From the NCBI RefSeq assembly GCF_003428875.1, contig NZ_QQRS01000005.1:83456-147455 (forward strand): a stretch of DNA of 64,000 bases, read 5' to 3'. The position numbers were made by a program, and so were the translations under genes. Of the stretch, positions 17,501-25,786 are shown piece by piece. The notes beneath the pieces are model-generated. The model searched no databases and had not been told where the DNA came from. It was given only the letters and a program-made list of their open reading frames with translations. The DNA is from Planomicrobium okeanokoites. GTDB lineage: Bacteria; Bacillota; Bacilli; Bacillales_A; Planococcaceae. Position 1 is the stretch's first letter, and every line of letters starts with the position of its first letter.

Positions 17501-17764
17501 ATTGATGCGATAATCTGCAGCCTTTTCGTCCGGCATAAAGCCATAATAATCCGAATCAGCCTCGTATACTGTTCCATCTTTTTTCTTATATCCGTCATGG
17601 TTCAGCACCCATGACAACCCTTTATGTTCACGATAGTTTTCAACAGGTACAGTTTTGTCTATGATCGCCACTTTTAATTGTTTCTGTTCTTGAGCTGCCC
17701 AGATTATCAGTGGCAAAGCGAAAATGGCAATAATAACGATCGCTCCTAGAAGCGTTTTTTTCAT
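14594..17764 (-). CDS. large membrane-anchored glycoside hydrolase-like protein (TIM barrel)
   Basis: A 1056-residue protein. An N-terminal membrane segment (about 5-24) anchors a large outer part. Residues 30-380 contain a Rossmann-like region similar to glutamine-amidotransferase folds seen in some glycosidases. Residues 400-770 look like a GH2/GH5-type TIM barrel: GVNMGMAKPGTFPGEAAIT then ANAIRVYTIHPPAFYEAF at the first strands, E549 in IGIEWYP as candidate acid/base, and E700 in LIAEFGVPSSRG as candidate nucleophile. Residues 800-1000 resemble a carbohydrate-binding or Ig-like beta domain. No specific family or substrate is recognised. It follows the secreted peptidase in a run of surface genes. 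Confidence 0.65.
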   Translation of the reverse strand: MKKTLLGAIVIIAIFALPLIIWAAQEQKQLKVAIIDKTVPVENYREHKGLSWVLNHDGYKKKDGTVYEADSDYYGFMPDEKAADYRINEINTLDSDYDLIYLADTYGVYKGDLPWQEGEGEVERSELIYGGLQMDEWQAVKQRVMDAGSDLVVEFNTLASPTEKAVSADMEQFLGLEWSGWTGRYFPDLTAGEEVPAWIVDNYEQDDEWQYTGGGFVLVEDESGKIVVLSEEQGDIMEEGLQVGFTKAGKAAFELSDSPAFGYWFDINEAKGAEVLAEYDWQLSDKGQGILAEQGIPANFPAILKNTVNRSDVYYFAGDFVDVENVPSFYQYSGLAKVKAFLSSDAFDGADSFYWRTYVPVMQTILAESYGKENQETEQVSTAASKEGIQYPARVEGDRFEVFEDGEWKDFTVKGVNMGMAKPGTFPGEAAITRDEYDRWFEAIGEMNANAIRVYTIHPPAFYEAFAEYNKTAEAPLYLYHGVWIDEGPLAETLDAFTPEITETFQREMKTVVDVVHGDAKIEQQPGHSYGTYTADISDYVIGWMIGIEWYPATVHEMELNYPDLGEFSGTYIETAGANPMEHWLAQQLDTLAVYEYDNYSSMRPLSFTNWVTTDNIEQPAEPDEEEDMATVDPNHIRTKGGLEEVGMFASYHVYPYYPEFLNLEEKYTEFIDHRGERNNYAGYLRDLNESHDMPILIAEFGVPSSRGMTHENPFGWNQGFISEREQGEIVSHLYEDILQEGLLGGLVFTWQDEWFKRTWNTMDYDNPNERPFWSNAQTNEQQFGLLSFDRHKVKVDGVDDWQEDSVLYEKEEGALRSLSMDSDERYVYVKAEFDPDENWWKEDAFRLYFSVREDEGITVADEFLADFELAIEGEEAAMQVAGDYDTFYYDYHTRLDMIPAEADIEETFHPIRLALNKAFTRPDTGEVVPFDYYETGKMRFGIASPDHEGYDSLNDYYYSAETGVLEIRIPWMLLNAKDPAKKEFTGDLLKDGIEASRKVEGIEMAAVLAREGGESETMGFDDTRIYSWEEWALPQTQERLKQSYYILQELFEEAE

Positions 17765-17883
17765 GATGTCCCTGCTTTCATGCTTATTTAATTTCCTTTG
17801 TCATTATATAACAATAAATAAATGATTTGATAGCAATTTATGTTAGTTTAAATGTTATTTTTTTGAAAAAGCTTTCCATAAGA

Positions 17884-17915
17884 AAAAACAGCATCCGACA
17901 ATTCGAATGCTGTTT
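17884..17915 (-). terminator. intrinsic terminator of the sulfur operon
   Basis: AAACAGCAT pairs with ATGCTGTTT around a 12-base inner region that is itself partly paired. On the minus strand a six-T tail follows. Confidence 0.8.
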
Positions 17916-17931
17916 CCTTCATTTAATGATT

Positions 17932-19065
17932 TTAGCTTAAAGCCTGTCCCAGATCTTCAATCAGATCTTCAACATCTTCAATACCGACGGAGATCCGAAC
18001 CAGGCCTTCAACGATGCCAAGCTCTCCGCGGCGATCCACCGGAATCGAAGCATGCGTCATCTGTGCAGGCACCGAGATCAAGCTTTCGACCGCTCCAAGA
18101 CTTTCCGCTAACGTGAAGTATTTCAGTTTCGCCAGAAGTTCTCCCGCTTTTTCCTTGCTGCCTACATCAAAAGAAATCATGCCGCCAAAGCCGGTGGCCT
18201 GTTTTTTCATCAAATCGTGGCCCGGATGGTCAGAGAGCCCCGGGTAAATGACTTTCCCGACAGCGTCATGGCCTTTCAGGAACTCAGCGATTTTCTGCGC
18301 GTTGCTGCCCGTTTCTTCCATACGGATGCCGAGTGTTTTCAATCCGCGCATCAAGAGCCATGAATCCTGCGGCCCTAAAATTGCGCCAACCGAATTTTGG
18401 ACGAAATGCAGTTCAGAAGCCAGTTCCTCTGAATTCACTACAACAAGTCCGGCTACCACATCACTGTGTCCGCCGATGTATTTCGTTGCACTGTGCAAGA
18501 CGATATCAGCGCCGAGTTTAATCGGGCTCTGCAGATAAGGCGTCATGAACGTGTTATCAACGATCGTCAAGAGATTCTTCGTTTTAGCGAATTTCGCCAC
18601 TGCTTCAATATCCGTCACTTTCAACAATGGATTTGTCGGTGTCTCGATGAAAATCGCTTTTGTATTTTCTTTGACTGCCGCTTCCACTTCTTCCATGTTT
18701 CCAGTATCCACAAAAGTGAATTCCAGCCCGAAACGGTTCAGGACTTTATTCATGACACGGTAGGTTCCGCCATAAACATCATCAGTCAGGATGACGTGGT
18801 CTCCAGCTGAGAACAGCATCATGACAGATGAAATAGCCGCCATACCTGAGCCGAATGCAAATCCCGCATGGCCGTATTCAACATCAGCGATCAACTCTTC
18901 AAGCGCATGGCGCGTCGGGTTGCCTGTACGTGAATATTCATAGCCTTTGAATTTACCGACTGCTTCCTGTTTATACGTACTTACCTGGTAAATCGGCGTG
19001 GAAACGGCGCCTGTGGCTTCGTCCCCAAAAATGCCGCCGTGGATCAATCTCGTTTTGGCTCTCAT
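17932..19065 (-). CDS. mccB: cystathionine gamma-lyase MccB
   Basis: A 377-residue PLP enzyme of the Cys/Met metabolism family. It splits cystathionine to cysteine, 2-oxobutyrate and ammonia, completing reverse transsulfuration. The Schiff-base lysine is K195 in HSATKYIGGH, and the phosphate-binding Tyr/Arg segment is YEYSRTGNPT (42-51). The ATG overlaps the mccA stop by one base (TGATG), so the pair is translationally coupled. Position next to mccA supports gamma-lyase over the closely similar MetC/MetB enzymes. Confidence 0.92.
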   Translation of the reverse strand: MRAKTRLIHGGIFGDEATGAVSTPIYQVSTYKQEAVGKFKGYEYSRTGNPTRHALEELIADVEYGHAGFAFGSGMAAISSVMMLFSAGDHVILTDDVYGGTYRVMNKVLNRFGLEFTFVDTGNMEEVEAAVKENTKAIFIETPTNPLLKVTDIEAVAKFAKTKNLLTIVDNTFMTPYLQSPIKLGADIVLHSATKYIGGHSDVVAGLVVVNSEELASELHFVQNSVGAILGPQDSWLLMRGLKTLGIRMEETGSNAQKIAEFLKGHDAVGKVIYPGLSDHPGHDLMKKQATGFGGMISFDVGSKEKAGELLAKLKYFTLAESLGAVESLISVPAQMTHASIPVDRRGELGIVEGLVRISVGIEDVEDLIEDLGQALS

Positions 19066-19997
19066 CAATTTTCCTCCTCGAAGGTTCTGTTATAAACATC
19101 CTGGCTCATATAACGTTCGCTGGAATCAGCGAACACCGTAACAATATGGCTTCCGGGTTCAGCGGTTTCGGCCTCTTTTAGTGCTGCAACAAATGCGGCG
19201 CCAGAAGAACCCGCCACCAATAAGCCTTCCCGTTTTGCCAATTCCTTGAAAGCGGCAAAAGCTTCACGGTCTGTGATCGTATGGATGGCGTCAAAATAGG
19301 AGGCATCCATATAATCCGGCAAAAACTCCATGCCGATGCCTTCTGTCAAATGCGGACCTGATTCACCGCCGTTCAAAATGGAGCCTTCCGGTTCCACGAT
19401 TACCGTTTTAATAACAGCGTTTTGCGATTTCAAATAGCGGGATGTCCCCATAAACGTGCCGCCGGAACCTGCTCCTGCGACAAAGATATCGATCTTGCCA
19501 TCGAGCGCTTCCCATAATTCCGGGCCGAGCGTCCGGACATAAGTTTCCGGATTGGCCGGATTCGAAAATTGTGACGGTGAAAAAGCCTGCTCGTCTTTTG
19601 CAAGCTGCTGCGCTTTTTCAATGGCGCCTTTCATCCCTTTTTCAGTCGGTGTGTTGATGACTTCCGCGCCAAGTGCGCGCATCAGCCCCTGTTTTTCCTG
19701 GCTGAACTTCTCAGGAACGACAAACTTCACTTTATAGCCTTTGCCGATAGCGGCAATAGCTAAGCCGATGCCAGTGTTTCCGGCAGTCGGCTCGATCATG
19801 GTGCCGCCGGGCTTCAATACGCCGCGGCGCTCGGCATCTTCTATTAATGAAACACCCAGGCGGTCTTTAACGCTTCCGCCCGGATTCAAATATTCAAGTT
19901 TTGCGAAAATCCTGCAATTGTTCGGAATGTCCATATTCGTCAATTCCAACAGAGGCGTATTGCCGATCAATTGCTGGATGCCGGTAGCATACTTCAT
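19065..19997 (-). CDS. mccA: cystathionine beta-synthase MccA (O-acetylserine dependent)
   Basis: A 310-residue PLP enzyme of the cysteine synthase family. In Bacillus, MccA joins homocysteine with O-acetylserine to form cystathionine. The PLP lysine is K44 in GGSVKDR; the substrate-loop motif EPTAGNTGIGLA lies near 69-80, and GAGSGGT is the phosphate loop. I start at the second ATG (reading MKYATG), because AAGGGG is only one base from the first ATG. It is 11 bases downstream of luxS. A plain cysteine synthase (CysK) is the alternative; the mccB partner argues for MccA. Confidence 0.9.
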   Translation of the reverse strand: MKYATGIQQLIGNTPLLELTNMDIPNNCRIFAKLEYLNPGGSVKDRLGVSLIEDAERRGVLKPGGTMIEPTAGNTGIGLAIAAIGKGYKVKFVVPEKFSQEKQGLMRALGAEVINTPTEKGMKGAIEKAQQLAKDEQAFSPSQFSNPANPETYVRTLGPELWEALDGKIDIFVAGAGSGGTFMGTSRYLKSQNAVIKTVIVEPEGSILNGGESGPHLTEGIGMEFLPDYMDASYFDAIHTITDREAFAAFKELAKREGLLVAGSSGAAFVAALKEAETAEPGSHIVTVFADSSERYMSQDVYNRTFEEEN

Positions 19998-20008
19998 GTC
20001 CATTCCCC

Positions 20009-20482
20009 TTAGACCGTTTCTTCAGCGAACACCTGGTGCCACTCATCTTTTTTAGCCAGCATTTCACGCGCCAATTCTTTTGCGCCTTCTAAGCTGTGGC
20101 TAGCTGCCCAGCCGCACTGTACTTCATTGCAGGCCGGAACTTCGTCTGCTTCAATTACATCTTTCAACGTATTTTCGATGATGTTCAATACATCTTCGTA
20201 ATCGTCATGGTTGATCAACGACAGGTAATAGCCAGTCTGGCAGCCCATCGGCCCGATGTCGATGATCTGGTCGGAATGGTTGCGGCTGTGTTCCGCCATC
20301 ATGTGTTCAAGTGAATGAAGGCCGGGCATTTCCATGTGTTCTTTGTTCGGCTGTTTGAAACGGATATCGTATTTGCGGATCGTGTCCCCGTTCGCCCCTG
20401 TTTTTTCTCCTGCAAGACGCACGTAAGGTGCAGCAACTTTTGTATGGTCGAGGTTAAAGCTTTCAACGTTCATTTTTTTCAA
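20009..20482 (-). CDS. luxS: S-ribosylhomocysteine lyase LuxS
   Basis: A 157-residue iron/zinc enzyme. It converts S-ribosylhomocysteine to homocysteine and the autoinducer-2 precursor DPD. Metal ligands H56 and H60 are in HSLEH, and the catalytic Cys81 is in GCQTGYY. The start is a TTG at 20482, nine bases after GGAG, which gives the standard LuxS length; an in-frame ATG lies three codons further. In Bacillus subtilis this operon position holds mtnN. Here luxS sits between yrrT and mccA, and feeds homocysteine directly to MccA. Confidence 0.95.
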   Translation of the reverse strand: MKKMNVESFNLDHTKVAAPYVRLAGEKTGANGDTIRKYDIRFKQPNKEHMEMPGLHSLEHMMAEHSRNHSDQIIDIGPMGCQTGYYLSLINHDDYEDVLNIIENTLKDVIEADEVPACNEVQCGWAASHSLEGAKELAREMLAKKDEWHQVFAEETV

Positions 20483-20507
20483 TGGAATCGTCTCCTTCTG
20501 CTTATAC

Positions 20508-21143
20508 TTATTTTTTAATCGCGTCAATCAGCCAGACATAATTGTTCAGCTGGGTGAACTCTACTGTGAATCCTGCCTGTTCAATCAGCTCTTTCATCAC
20601 AGGCAAAGTCGTGTAATATTCACGGTTTAAATCTTCTACAAGGTTATCATGACCGCGGGACTTTTCAAAGTCAATCACTTCCTGCTGCGATTCTTTCGAC
20701 TGGAATAACGTATCAGCGAATACTACACGGCCGCCTGTCGGAAGCAGTTCGGCATACTTTCTAAACGCCTCGGCTTTTTCAGCATCCGTCAAATGGTGGA
20801 ACGCATATGAACTAACTAAAGACTTTGGCTGGACCGGCAGATCAAATTCCAAAAAGTCTCCATCTATGATGGTTGCATCCGTCAATTTCTCTTTTGTCAC
20901 GTCGCGCATTGCCGCATTCGGCTCGATGCCGGCAACTTCAAATCCTTTGGCAAGCAATTTTTCAGTCAGGTTGCCTGTTCCTACACCAAATTCAATTACA
21001 GGACTAATTGCCGCGTCGGCAACTGCCTGCAGTATATCTTCATATTTAAAGAACACATCTCTGTATTCCGCATCTTTACCACTAACTGATTCATCATAGG
21101 TGTGAACCCATTCATCAAATATCGCTACGAACTCGCGTCCCAT
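20508..21143 (-). CDS. yrrT: class I SAM-dependent methyltransferase YrrT
   Basis: A 211-residue methyltransferase (Bacillus YrrT is about 213). The AdoMet-binding motif [11 protein letters not shown] starts near residue 49, and the acidic loop GIEPNAAM follows. The start is the ATG with AAAGGAGC at correct spacing. It is the first gene of the yrrT-luxS-mccA-mccB operon, with gaps of 25, 11 and -1 bases. The substrate is unknown; the operon suggests a role in recycling methylation products. In Bacillus the equivalent operon is repressed by CymR. Confidence 0.88.
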   Translation of the reverse strand: MGREFVAIFDEWVHTYDESVSGKDAEYRDVFFKYEDILQAVADAAISPVIEFGVGTGNLTEKLLAKGFEVAGIEPNAAMRDVTKEKLTDATIIDGDFLEFDLPVQPKSLVSSYAFHHLTDAEKAEAFRKYAELLPTGGRVVFADTLFQSKESQQEVIDFEKSRGHDNLVEDLNREYYTTLPVMKELIEQAGFTVEFTQLNNYVWLIDAIKK

Positions 21144-21173
21144 GTTTTTGCTCCTTTTCGGTTTCATTGTACA

Positions 21174-21190
21174 TAAAACCAATAGTTTTA
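21174..21190 (-). promoter_or_regulatory. inverted repeat upstream of yrrT, candidate operator
   Basis: TAAAAC-N5-GTTTTA is a perfect 6-bp dyad 30-46 bases before the yrrT start. Position fits a repressor site such as CymR, which controls the Bacillus operon, but the sequence is only loosely like the CymR motif. Confidence 0.35.
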
Positions 21191-21210
21191 CTCGGCTTTA
21201 TTTATAACAT

Positions 21211-21245
21211 AAAGAAGCGCCGGTTTCAAACTTTCAAAACCGGCG
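21211..21245 (-). terminator. intrinsic terminator overlapping the YczE-like stop codon
   Basis: A perfect 9-bp stem, CGCCGGTTT with AAACCGGCG, has the gene's TGA in the loop region. The minus-strand tail is only weakly T-rich. Confidence 0.65.
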
Positions 21246-21867
21246 GCAGCTCGTCTTTCTTTTCAATGATCCTTTTCAATAAAGCTTCGGCCTGCGGCAA
21301 GGTGAATTGAACGATTCTGCCGGTTATAAGAGCGACCGCTATCGTACCGATTCCGACCGGCCCGCCAAGTGCCCAGCCGATCAGCGCAGCGGTGATTTCG
21401 ATTCCGGCACGCACAACAGTGACACTTAGCCCGGTTTTCTGCATCAGCACGAGCATAAGGCTGTCTCTCGGTCCCGCTCCGATTTTCGGCGCTACGTAGA
21501 TACCGACACCGAAGCCCGAAACGATGATTCCGCCAATCAGGATCATCACTTGACCTGTAATGGATGGGATATCCGGGATCAGGAAATAATAGATGTCGAT
21601 GAACACACCGATCAAAATCATATTCAGGAATGTTCCGATTTGCGGAATCCTCCGCTGCGAAACAGTGGAAATGACGATCAATATGAATGAAACGATAATC
21701 GACCATGTCCCGATTGTCAGTCCAAAATTCATGAACAATCCGACATGCAGCACGTCCCAAGGACCGATGCCCAGCTTATTGGCCTTGATGATCATCGTGA
21801 ACCCGAGTGCCAATATGATTAATCCGCTGAGAAAAAACAGCCAGCGGTAAAACAGCGTTCTCATCAT
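21226..21867 (-). CDS. YczE/YitT-like integral membrane protein
   Basis: A 213-residue protein. The ATG of MMRTLFYRW has AAGGGG upstream; the 20-residue extension to 21927 is charged and lacks a ribosome binding site. Five hydrophobic segments lie at about 8-28, 50-70, 75-95, 105-130 and 155-180. The repeated GIGPWD / GAGPRDSLM motifs after segments 1 and 4 are typical of the YczE/YyaS group. The function of the family is unknown. It is monocistronic. Confidence 0.8.
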   Translation of the reverse strand: MMRTLFYRWLFFLSGLIILALGFTMIIKANKLGIGPWDVLHVGLFMNFGLTIGTWSIIVSFILIVISTVSQRRIPQIGTFLNMILIGVFIDIYYFLIPDIPSITGQVMILIGGIIVSGFGVGIYVAPKIGAGPRDSLMLVLMQKTGLSVTVVRAGIEITAALIGWALGGPVGIGTIAVALITGRIVQFTLPQAEALLKRIIEKKDELPPVLKV

Positions 21868-21910
21868 TAAGCCCCTTCTTTCACTGAGTGTTCGTCTCTT
21901 TTTTAAGCTT

Positions 21911-21946
21911 AAGAAAAATCCACCCATTTAGCAAAATGGGTGGAAA
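21911..21946 (-). terminator. intrinsic terminator of ybaK
   Basis: A perfect 10-bp stem, CCACCCATTT with loop AGCA; the minus strand continues into a T-run. Confidence 0.88.
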
Positions 21947-21952
21947 ACCGGA

Positions 21953-22444
21953 TTAATCGTCTTTCACTGTCAGGTTGGCATATTGGCCATCAGTGACTTT
22001 CAGCAAATTGACGGGATCCAATTTAATCTGCATGCCGATTTTCCCCGCGGATACGATGATTTCTTCCTGCATTTCCGCGTGCCTGTCAATAAACGTCGGG
22101 AACGGCTTTTTCATGCCGACCGGCGAACAGCCGCCTTTGACATAGCCGGTAAGAGTCAGGATTTCTTTGACCGGGGCCATCTCGACTTTCTTTTCACCAG
22201 CGGCTTTTGCAGCTGCCTTTAAATTCAATTCTTCAGCAACCGGAATCACAAACACATAATGCTGTTTGGATGCCCCTGCAGCTACAAGCGTCTTGTAGAC
22301 CACTTTTTCCGGATGGCCGATTTTGGCAGCGACAGATACTCCATCTACCAGACCGTCTTCAATGTCATAATGAATGATGTCGTAGGGAACATTTTCTTTA
22401 TCCAGGATTCTTGCAGCATTGGTTTTTGCAATCTTTTTTCCCAT
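21953..22444 (-). CDS. ybaK: Cys-tRNA(Pro)/Cys-tRNA(Cys) deacylase YbaK
   Basis: A 163-residue editing-domain protein of the YbaK/EbsC family, which hydrolyses Cys wrongly attached to tRNA-Pro. Typical features are the conserved Lys in EKVVYKTLV (about 46-54), the GGCSPVGMKKPFPTFID stretch with GCSP (about 105-121), and the GxxG-like GKIGMQIKL near the end. AAGGAG precedes the ATG. It is monocistronic with its own terminator. Confidence 0.92.
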   Translation of the reverse strand: MGKKIAKTNAARILDKENVPYDIIHYDIEDGLVDGVSVAAKIGHPEKVVYKTLVAAGASKQHYVFVIPVAEELNLKAAAKAAGEKKVEMAPVKEILTLTGYVKGGCSPVGMKKPFPTFIDRHAEMQEEIIVSAGKIGMQIKLDPVNLLKVTDGQYANLTVKDD

Positions 22445-22508
22445 GGCGGCGCTCCTTATCTGATAACTGTAATCATAAAATCAGCTTACCACCATTTTCA
22501 AAATATTT

Positions 22509-24668
22509 CTAATCGTTCTGGTTCATCAATTTTTTCAGCGCTTCGGCCATTGCCGTGTTTTGCGGCGGCTCGTCCTGCTGTTTCAGGTATTTGTTGACGT
22601 CTTTTTTGGTCGCTTTCGACTGGCCGGATTTTTTGCGTTTTTCAAATGCCGACAGTTTTTCACGGTGCCCGCATTTGCAGACGAAAATCTTGCCGTCGCC
22701 TTCACCCTGCATCTCCAGTTTCTTATGGCAATTCGGGCAGCGCGCATTCGTCAGCATCGCCACTTGTTTCTTGTAGCCGCATTCGCGGTCCTGGCAGACG
22801 TTCATCTTACCGCGCTTGCCGTTGACTTCAAGAAGCGGCTTTCCGCAATCCGGGCACATTTTACCCGTGACGTTGTCATGCTTGAATTTCTTGTCGCTTT
22901 TTTTAATATCGGAAACCGATTTTTCCGCGAATAAAACCATTTCTTTCATGAAAGTTTCTTTCTTCATCTGGCCTTTGGCGATTTTCGTCAGCTGCTGTTC
23001 CCAGTCAGCTGTCAGTTTCGGTGACTTTAAATCTTCGGGAACGAGCTCAAGGAGCTGGCGGCCTTTGGACGTGATTGTCAGGTCCTTGCCTTTTTTCTCG
23101 ATCAGGAAGGTATTGAATAATTTATCGATGACATCTGCGCGGGTCGCTACTGTACCGAGTCCGCCTGTTTCGCCGAGTGTCCGGATGGCTTCCTTCGATT
23201 CACCCGCCATGAACTGCGCCGGATTTTCCATCGCGCCGAGCAGCGTCCCTTCATTGAAGAAAGCAGGCGGCTTGGTTTTGCCTTCTGTCAGGGAGATGCC
23301 TTTGATTTTTAGCGTCTGCCCTTTTTCGAAAGGCGGCAAAGTCGTGTCCTTGTCTTCATCGTCCTCCAGATAGATGCGTTTCCATCCTTCATTGCGTACC
23401 GTATTGCCCTTGGCCTGGAATGTTTCACCGCCGGCAGTCAGTTTGACCGTCGTCTGGTCATACTCATATTGCGGATAGAATACCGCCAGGAAACGCTTGA
23501 CGATCATGTCGTATAATTTATGCTCGTTCGCCGACAATTCGTGCAGCGGCGGATTTTCTTCTGTCGGGATGATGGCATGGTGGTCGGACACTTTGGCATC
23601 ATCGATGACACCTTTCTGCGCCGACACCGGTGATTTCAGGATTGTCGCTGCCAGCGGGCGGTAAGGACCCGTCTGTACGGCTTTGATGCGGTCTTTCAGC
23701 GTCTCTTTCATATCGGACGTCAGATGTTTCGAATCCGTCCGCGGGTACGTCACGATTTTATAGCGCTCATACAGGTTCTGCAGCGTATTCAGCGTCTCTT
23801 TCGCCGACCAGCCGTAGCGTTTATAAGCCTCTTTCTGCAGTTCGGTCAAGTCGAATAAAGGCGGTGCCGGCTGTCGCTTCGGCGTGATTTTGATATCTGT
23901 CACGGTGCCTTCGTGTGTGTTGTCGAGCTTCGCGAATAAACGATCGACTTTCTCCTTATCGAACGACTGCGTTGAATTGCCGTCCGTCCACGTGAATGCA
24001 GCTGCGTCCGTTATGGCTTGCATGCCGTAATACGGCTTCGGCTGGAAGTTGCGGATCTGCTGCTCGCGCTCCGCGATCATCGCAAGCGTCGGCGTCTGCA
24101 CGCGGCCCGTTGATAATTGCGCGTTGTATTTTACTGTCAACGCACGCGTCGCGTTGATGCCGACGACCCAGTCTGCTTCGGCGCGCGCCACTGCCGCCTG
24201 GTAAAGGTGTTCGTAGGCTTTGCCGTCTTTAAGGTTATTGAAGCCGTCTTTGATGGCTTTGTCTGTGACCGACGAAATCCACAGGCGTTTAACCGGCTTT
24301 TTGGTGTTTGTCTTTTCCAAAATCCAGCGCGCTACAAGTTCCCCTTCGCGCCCGGCATCCGTCGCGATGATGACGTCTTTGACGTCGCCGCGGTTTAGCT
24401 GCGATTTAACTGCGTTATATTGTTTCATTGATTGTTTGATTGGCACGAGCTTGAACGGTTTCGGAATGATCGGCAGATTCTCCATCTTCCATTCCTTGAA
24501 GTCGTTGTCATACTGCTCCGGCTGCGCATGCGTCACCAAATGGCCCAGCGCCCAAGTCACAATATACTGTTTGCCTTCCAGATATCCGTTGCCTTTCTGA
24601 TTGCATCCCAGCACTCGCGCAATGTCGCGTGCCACCGATGGCTTTTCCGCTATTACGATTGATTTCAT
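22509..24668 (-). CDS. topB: DNA topoisomerase III (type IA)
   Basis: A 719-residue type IA topoisomerase. The Toprim domain is at 1-140, with the IVIAEKPSVA start and the acidic DAGREGE metal motif (104-110). The catalytic tyrosine is Y308 in VTYPRTDS. Two or more C-terminal zinc ribbons begin near 607 (CPDC...C, CPNC...C), after which a basic tail follows. The ATG of MKSIVIAEK is used, since GAGG is too close to the ATG four codons earlier. It cuts and passes single strands, usually in recombination and decatenation. It is divergent from the NERD gene, which also has a zinc ribbon. Confidence 0.95.
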   Translation of the reverse strand: MKSIVIAEKPSVARDIARVLGCNQKGNGYLEGKQYIVTWALGHLVTHAQPEQYDNDFKEWKMENLPIIPKPFKLVPIKQSMKQYNAVKSQLNRGDVKDVIIATDAGREGELVARWILEKTNTKKPVKRLWISSVTDKAIKDGFNNLKDGKAYEHLYQAAVARAEADWVVGINATRALTVKYNAQLSTGRVQTPTLAMIAEREQQIRNFQPKPYYGMQAITDAAAFTWTDGNSTQSFDKEKVDRLFAKLDNTHEGTVTDIKITPKRQPAPPLFDLTELQKEAYKRYGWSAKETLNTLQNLYERYKIVTYPRTDSKHLTSDMKETLKDRIKAVQTGPYRPLAATILKSPVSAQKGVIDDAKVSDHHAIIPTEENPPLHELSANEHKLYDMIVKRFLAVFYPQYEYDQTTVKLTAGGETFQAKGNTVRNEGWKRIYLEDDEDKDTTLPPFEKGQTLKIKGISLTEGKTKPPAFFNEGTLLGAMENPAQFMAGESKEAIRTLGETGGLGTVATRADVIDKLFNTFLIEKKGKDLTITSKGRQLLELVPEDLKSPKLTADWEQQLTKIAKGQMKKETFMKEMVLFAEKSVSDIKKSDKKFKHDNVTGKMCPDCGKPLLEVNGKRGKMNVCQDRECGYKKQVAMLTNARCPNCHKKLEMQGEGDGKIFVCKCGHREKLSAFEKRKKSGQSKATKKDVNKYLKQQDEPPQNTAMAEALKKLMNQND

Positions 24669-24769
24669 ATTATTCATCCTCATTTCTCATTTGGCTATTA
24701 TAACATTTTCTGTTTTGCGGGTGGTGTGGAGTGATTGATTCACATAGTTTTCGAGTAGTCGGAATTTTC

Positions 24770-24798
24770 TTGCCCCTTCAATTTATATAAGCTATATT
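24770..24798 (+). promoter_or_regulatory. sigma-A promoter of the NERD gene
   Basis: TTGCCC (24770-24775) and TATATT (24793-24798) have exactly 17 bases between them, 22 bases before the TTG start codon. Confidence 0.7.
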
Positions 24799-24820
24799 TA
24801 AATGAAGGAGATGATAATTA

Positions 24821-25786
24821 TTGATACTTAAAGAGCGTCACCAACCGCCCGAAATTTTGCAGCTCGAAAGTCTGCTGCAACGTGTACCCATCGTCCATCC
24901 CCGATTTCCCCACTGGACGGAACAGCTTCGCCGAATGTCTGCCGGCTTCCACGGCGAACAGCGCGTCGACTCCCTCTTCTATGAAATTCCCATTGACAGT
25001 CCTCATTACTTTATACAAGATCTTTTCATTCAAAAGCCCAAGTCCTCCCACCAGATTGATAGCGTGCTCATCACCAGCCGCTTCGTGCTGCTGCTTGAAA
25101 TCAAATCCATTTCAGGCGAGCTGAATTTCGATCCGCAGCTGCGCCAATTCTCCCGTACCAATAAAGACGGCAGCGTCGACGGTATGACCAATCCCGACGA
25201 CCAGATCCGCCGCCATGAAAAATGGATGCAGCAATTTTTGGCATCGCAAAAAATATCGCTGCCTGTCATTGGCGTGATTGTATTCACATATCCGTCCTCT
25301 ATTGTAAACAGCCGCCCGAAAAACCGCATCATCATCCAGTCGTCTGGCCTGCCATTTTTAATGGACCAGCTGTTGTTGAAATATCCTGACGAGTTGCTGA
25401 ATACGCGGAAAACTCGGCAACTTGCTGATCGGCTGCTCAAGTTGCACAGCCTCCGGCAATTGCGGCAGATAGAGGTTCCGGCGGGATTGAGGAGGGGTGT
25501 GCTTTGCCCGAAATGCCCTGACTCTAAACTGACATATCGCTACAAAAAATGGACATGCCAAAAATGTTCTTTGATTGATCCACACGCTCACCTGCGAACA
25601 CTCCAAGAATATCGGGTGCTAATCAATCCGCTCATAAGCAACCGGGAATTCAGAGACTTCACTGGCATTGAATCGGTTTCTATAGCTTCCAAACTTCTAA
25701 CAGATTCAAAAATGACTTTCCAGGGTAGTTTCAAGGACCGAGTTTATATGATTCCGGAGTCATTTGATGCTCCGGACAGTATTTGA
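24821..25786 (+). CDS. NERD-domain nuclease-like protein with C4 zinc ribbon
   Basis: A 321-residue protein starting at a TTG with AAGGAG ten bases upstream. The NERD (nuclease-related) domain spans about 40-160 and keeps the restriction-endonuclease-like residues: E46 in GFHGEQRVD, D80 in HQIDSVLI, and E93/K95 in LLEIKS. A C4 zinc ribbon lies at 229-249 (CPKC and CQKC), as in topoisomerase-type ribbons. This points to binding or cutting of nucleic acid, but no activity is established for such proteins. The last codons (PDSI) are formed by the first unit of a tandem DNA repeat. It sits divergently beside topB. Confidence 0.85.
   Translation: MILKERHQPPEILQLESLLQRVPIVHPRFPHWTEQLRRMSAGFHGEQRVDSLFYEIPIDSPHYFIQDLFIQKPKSSHQIDSVLITSRFVLLLEIKSISGELNFDPQLRQFSRTNKDGSVDGMTNPDDQIRRHEKWMQQFLASQKISLPVIGVIVFTYPSSIVNSRPKNRIIIQSSGLPFLMDQLLLKYPDELLNTRKTRQLADRLLKLHSLRQLRQIEVPAGLRRGVLCPKCPDSKLTYRYKKWTCQKCSLIDPHAHLRTLQEYRVLINPLISNREFRDFTGIESVSIASKLLTDSKMTFQGSFKDRVYMIPESFDAPDSI

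Noticed and set aside
21144..21225. S-box or T-box leader before the sulfur operon
   Set aside because: The region is only about 80 bases, too short, with no conserved riboswitch elements; only a small dyad is visible.
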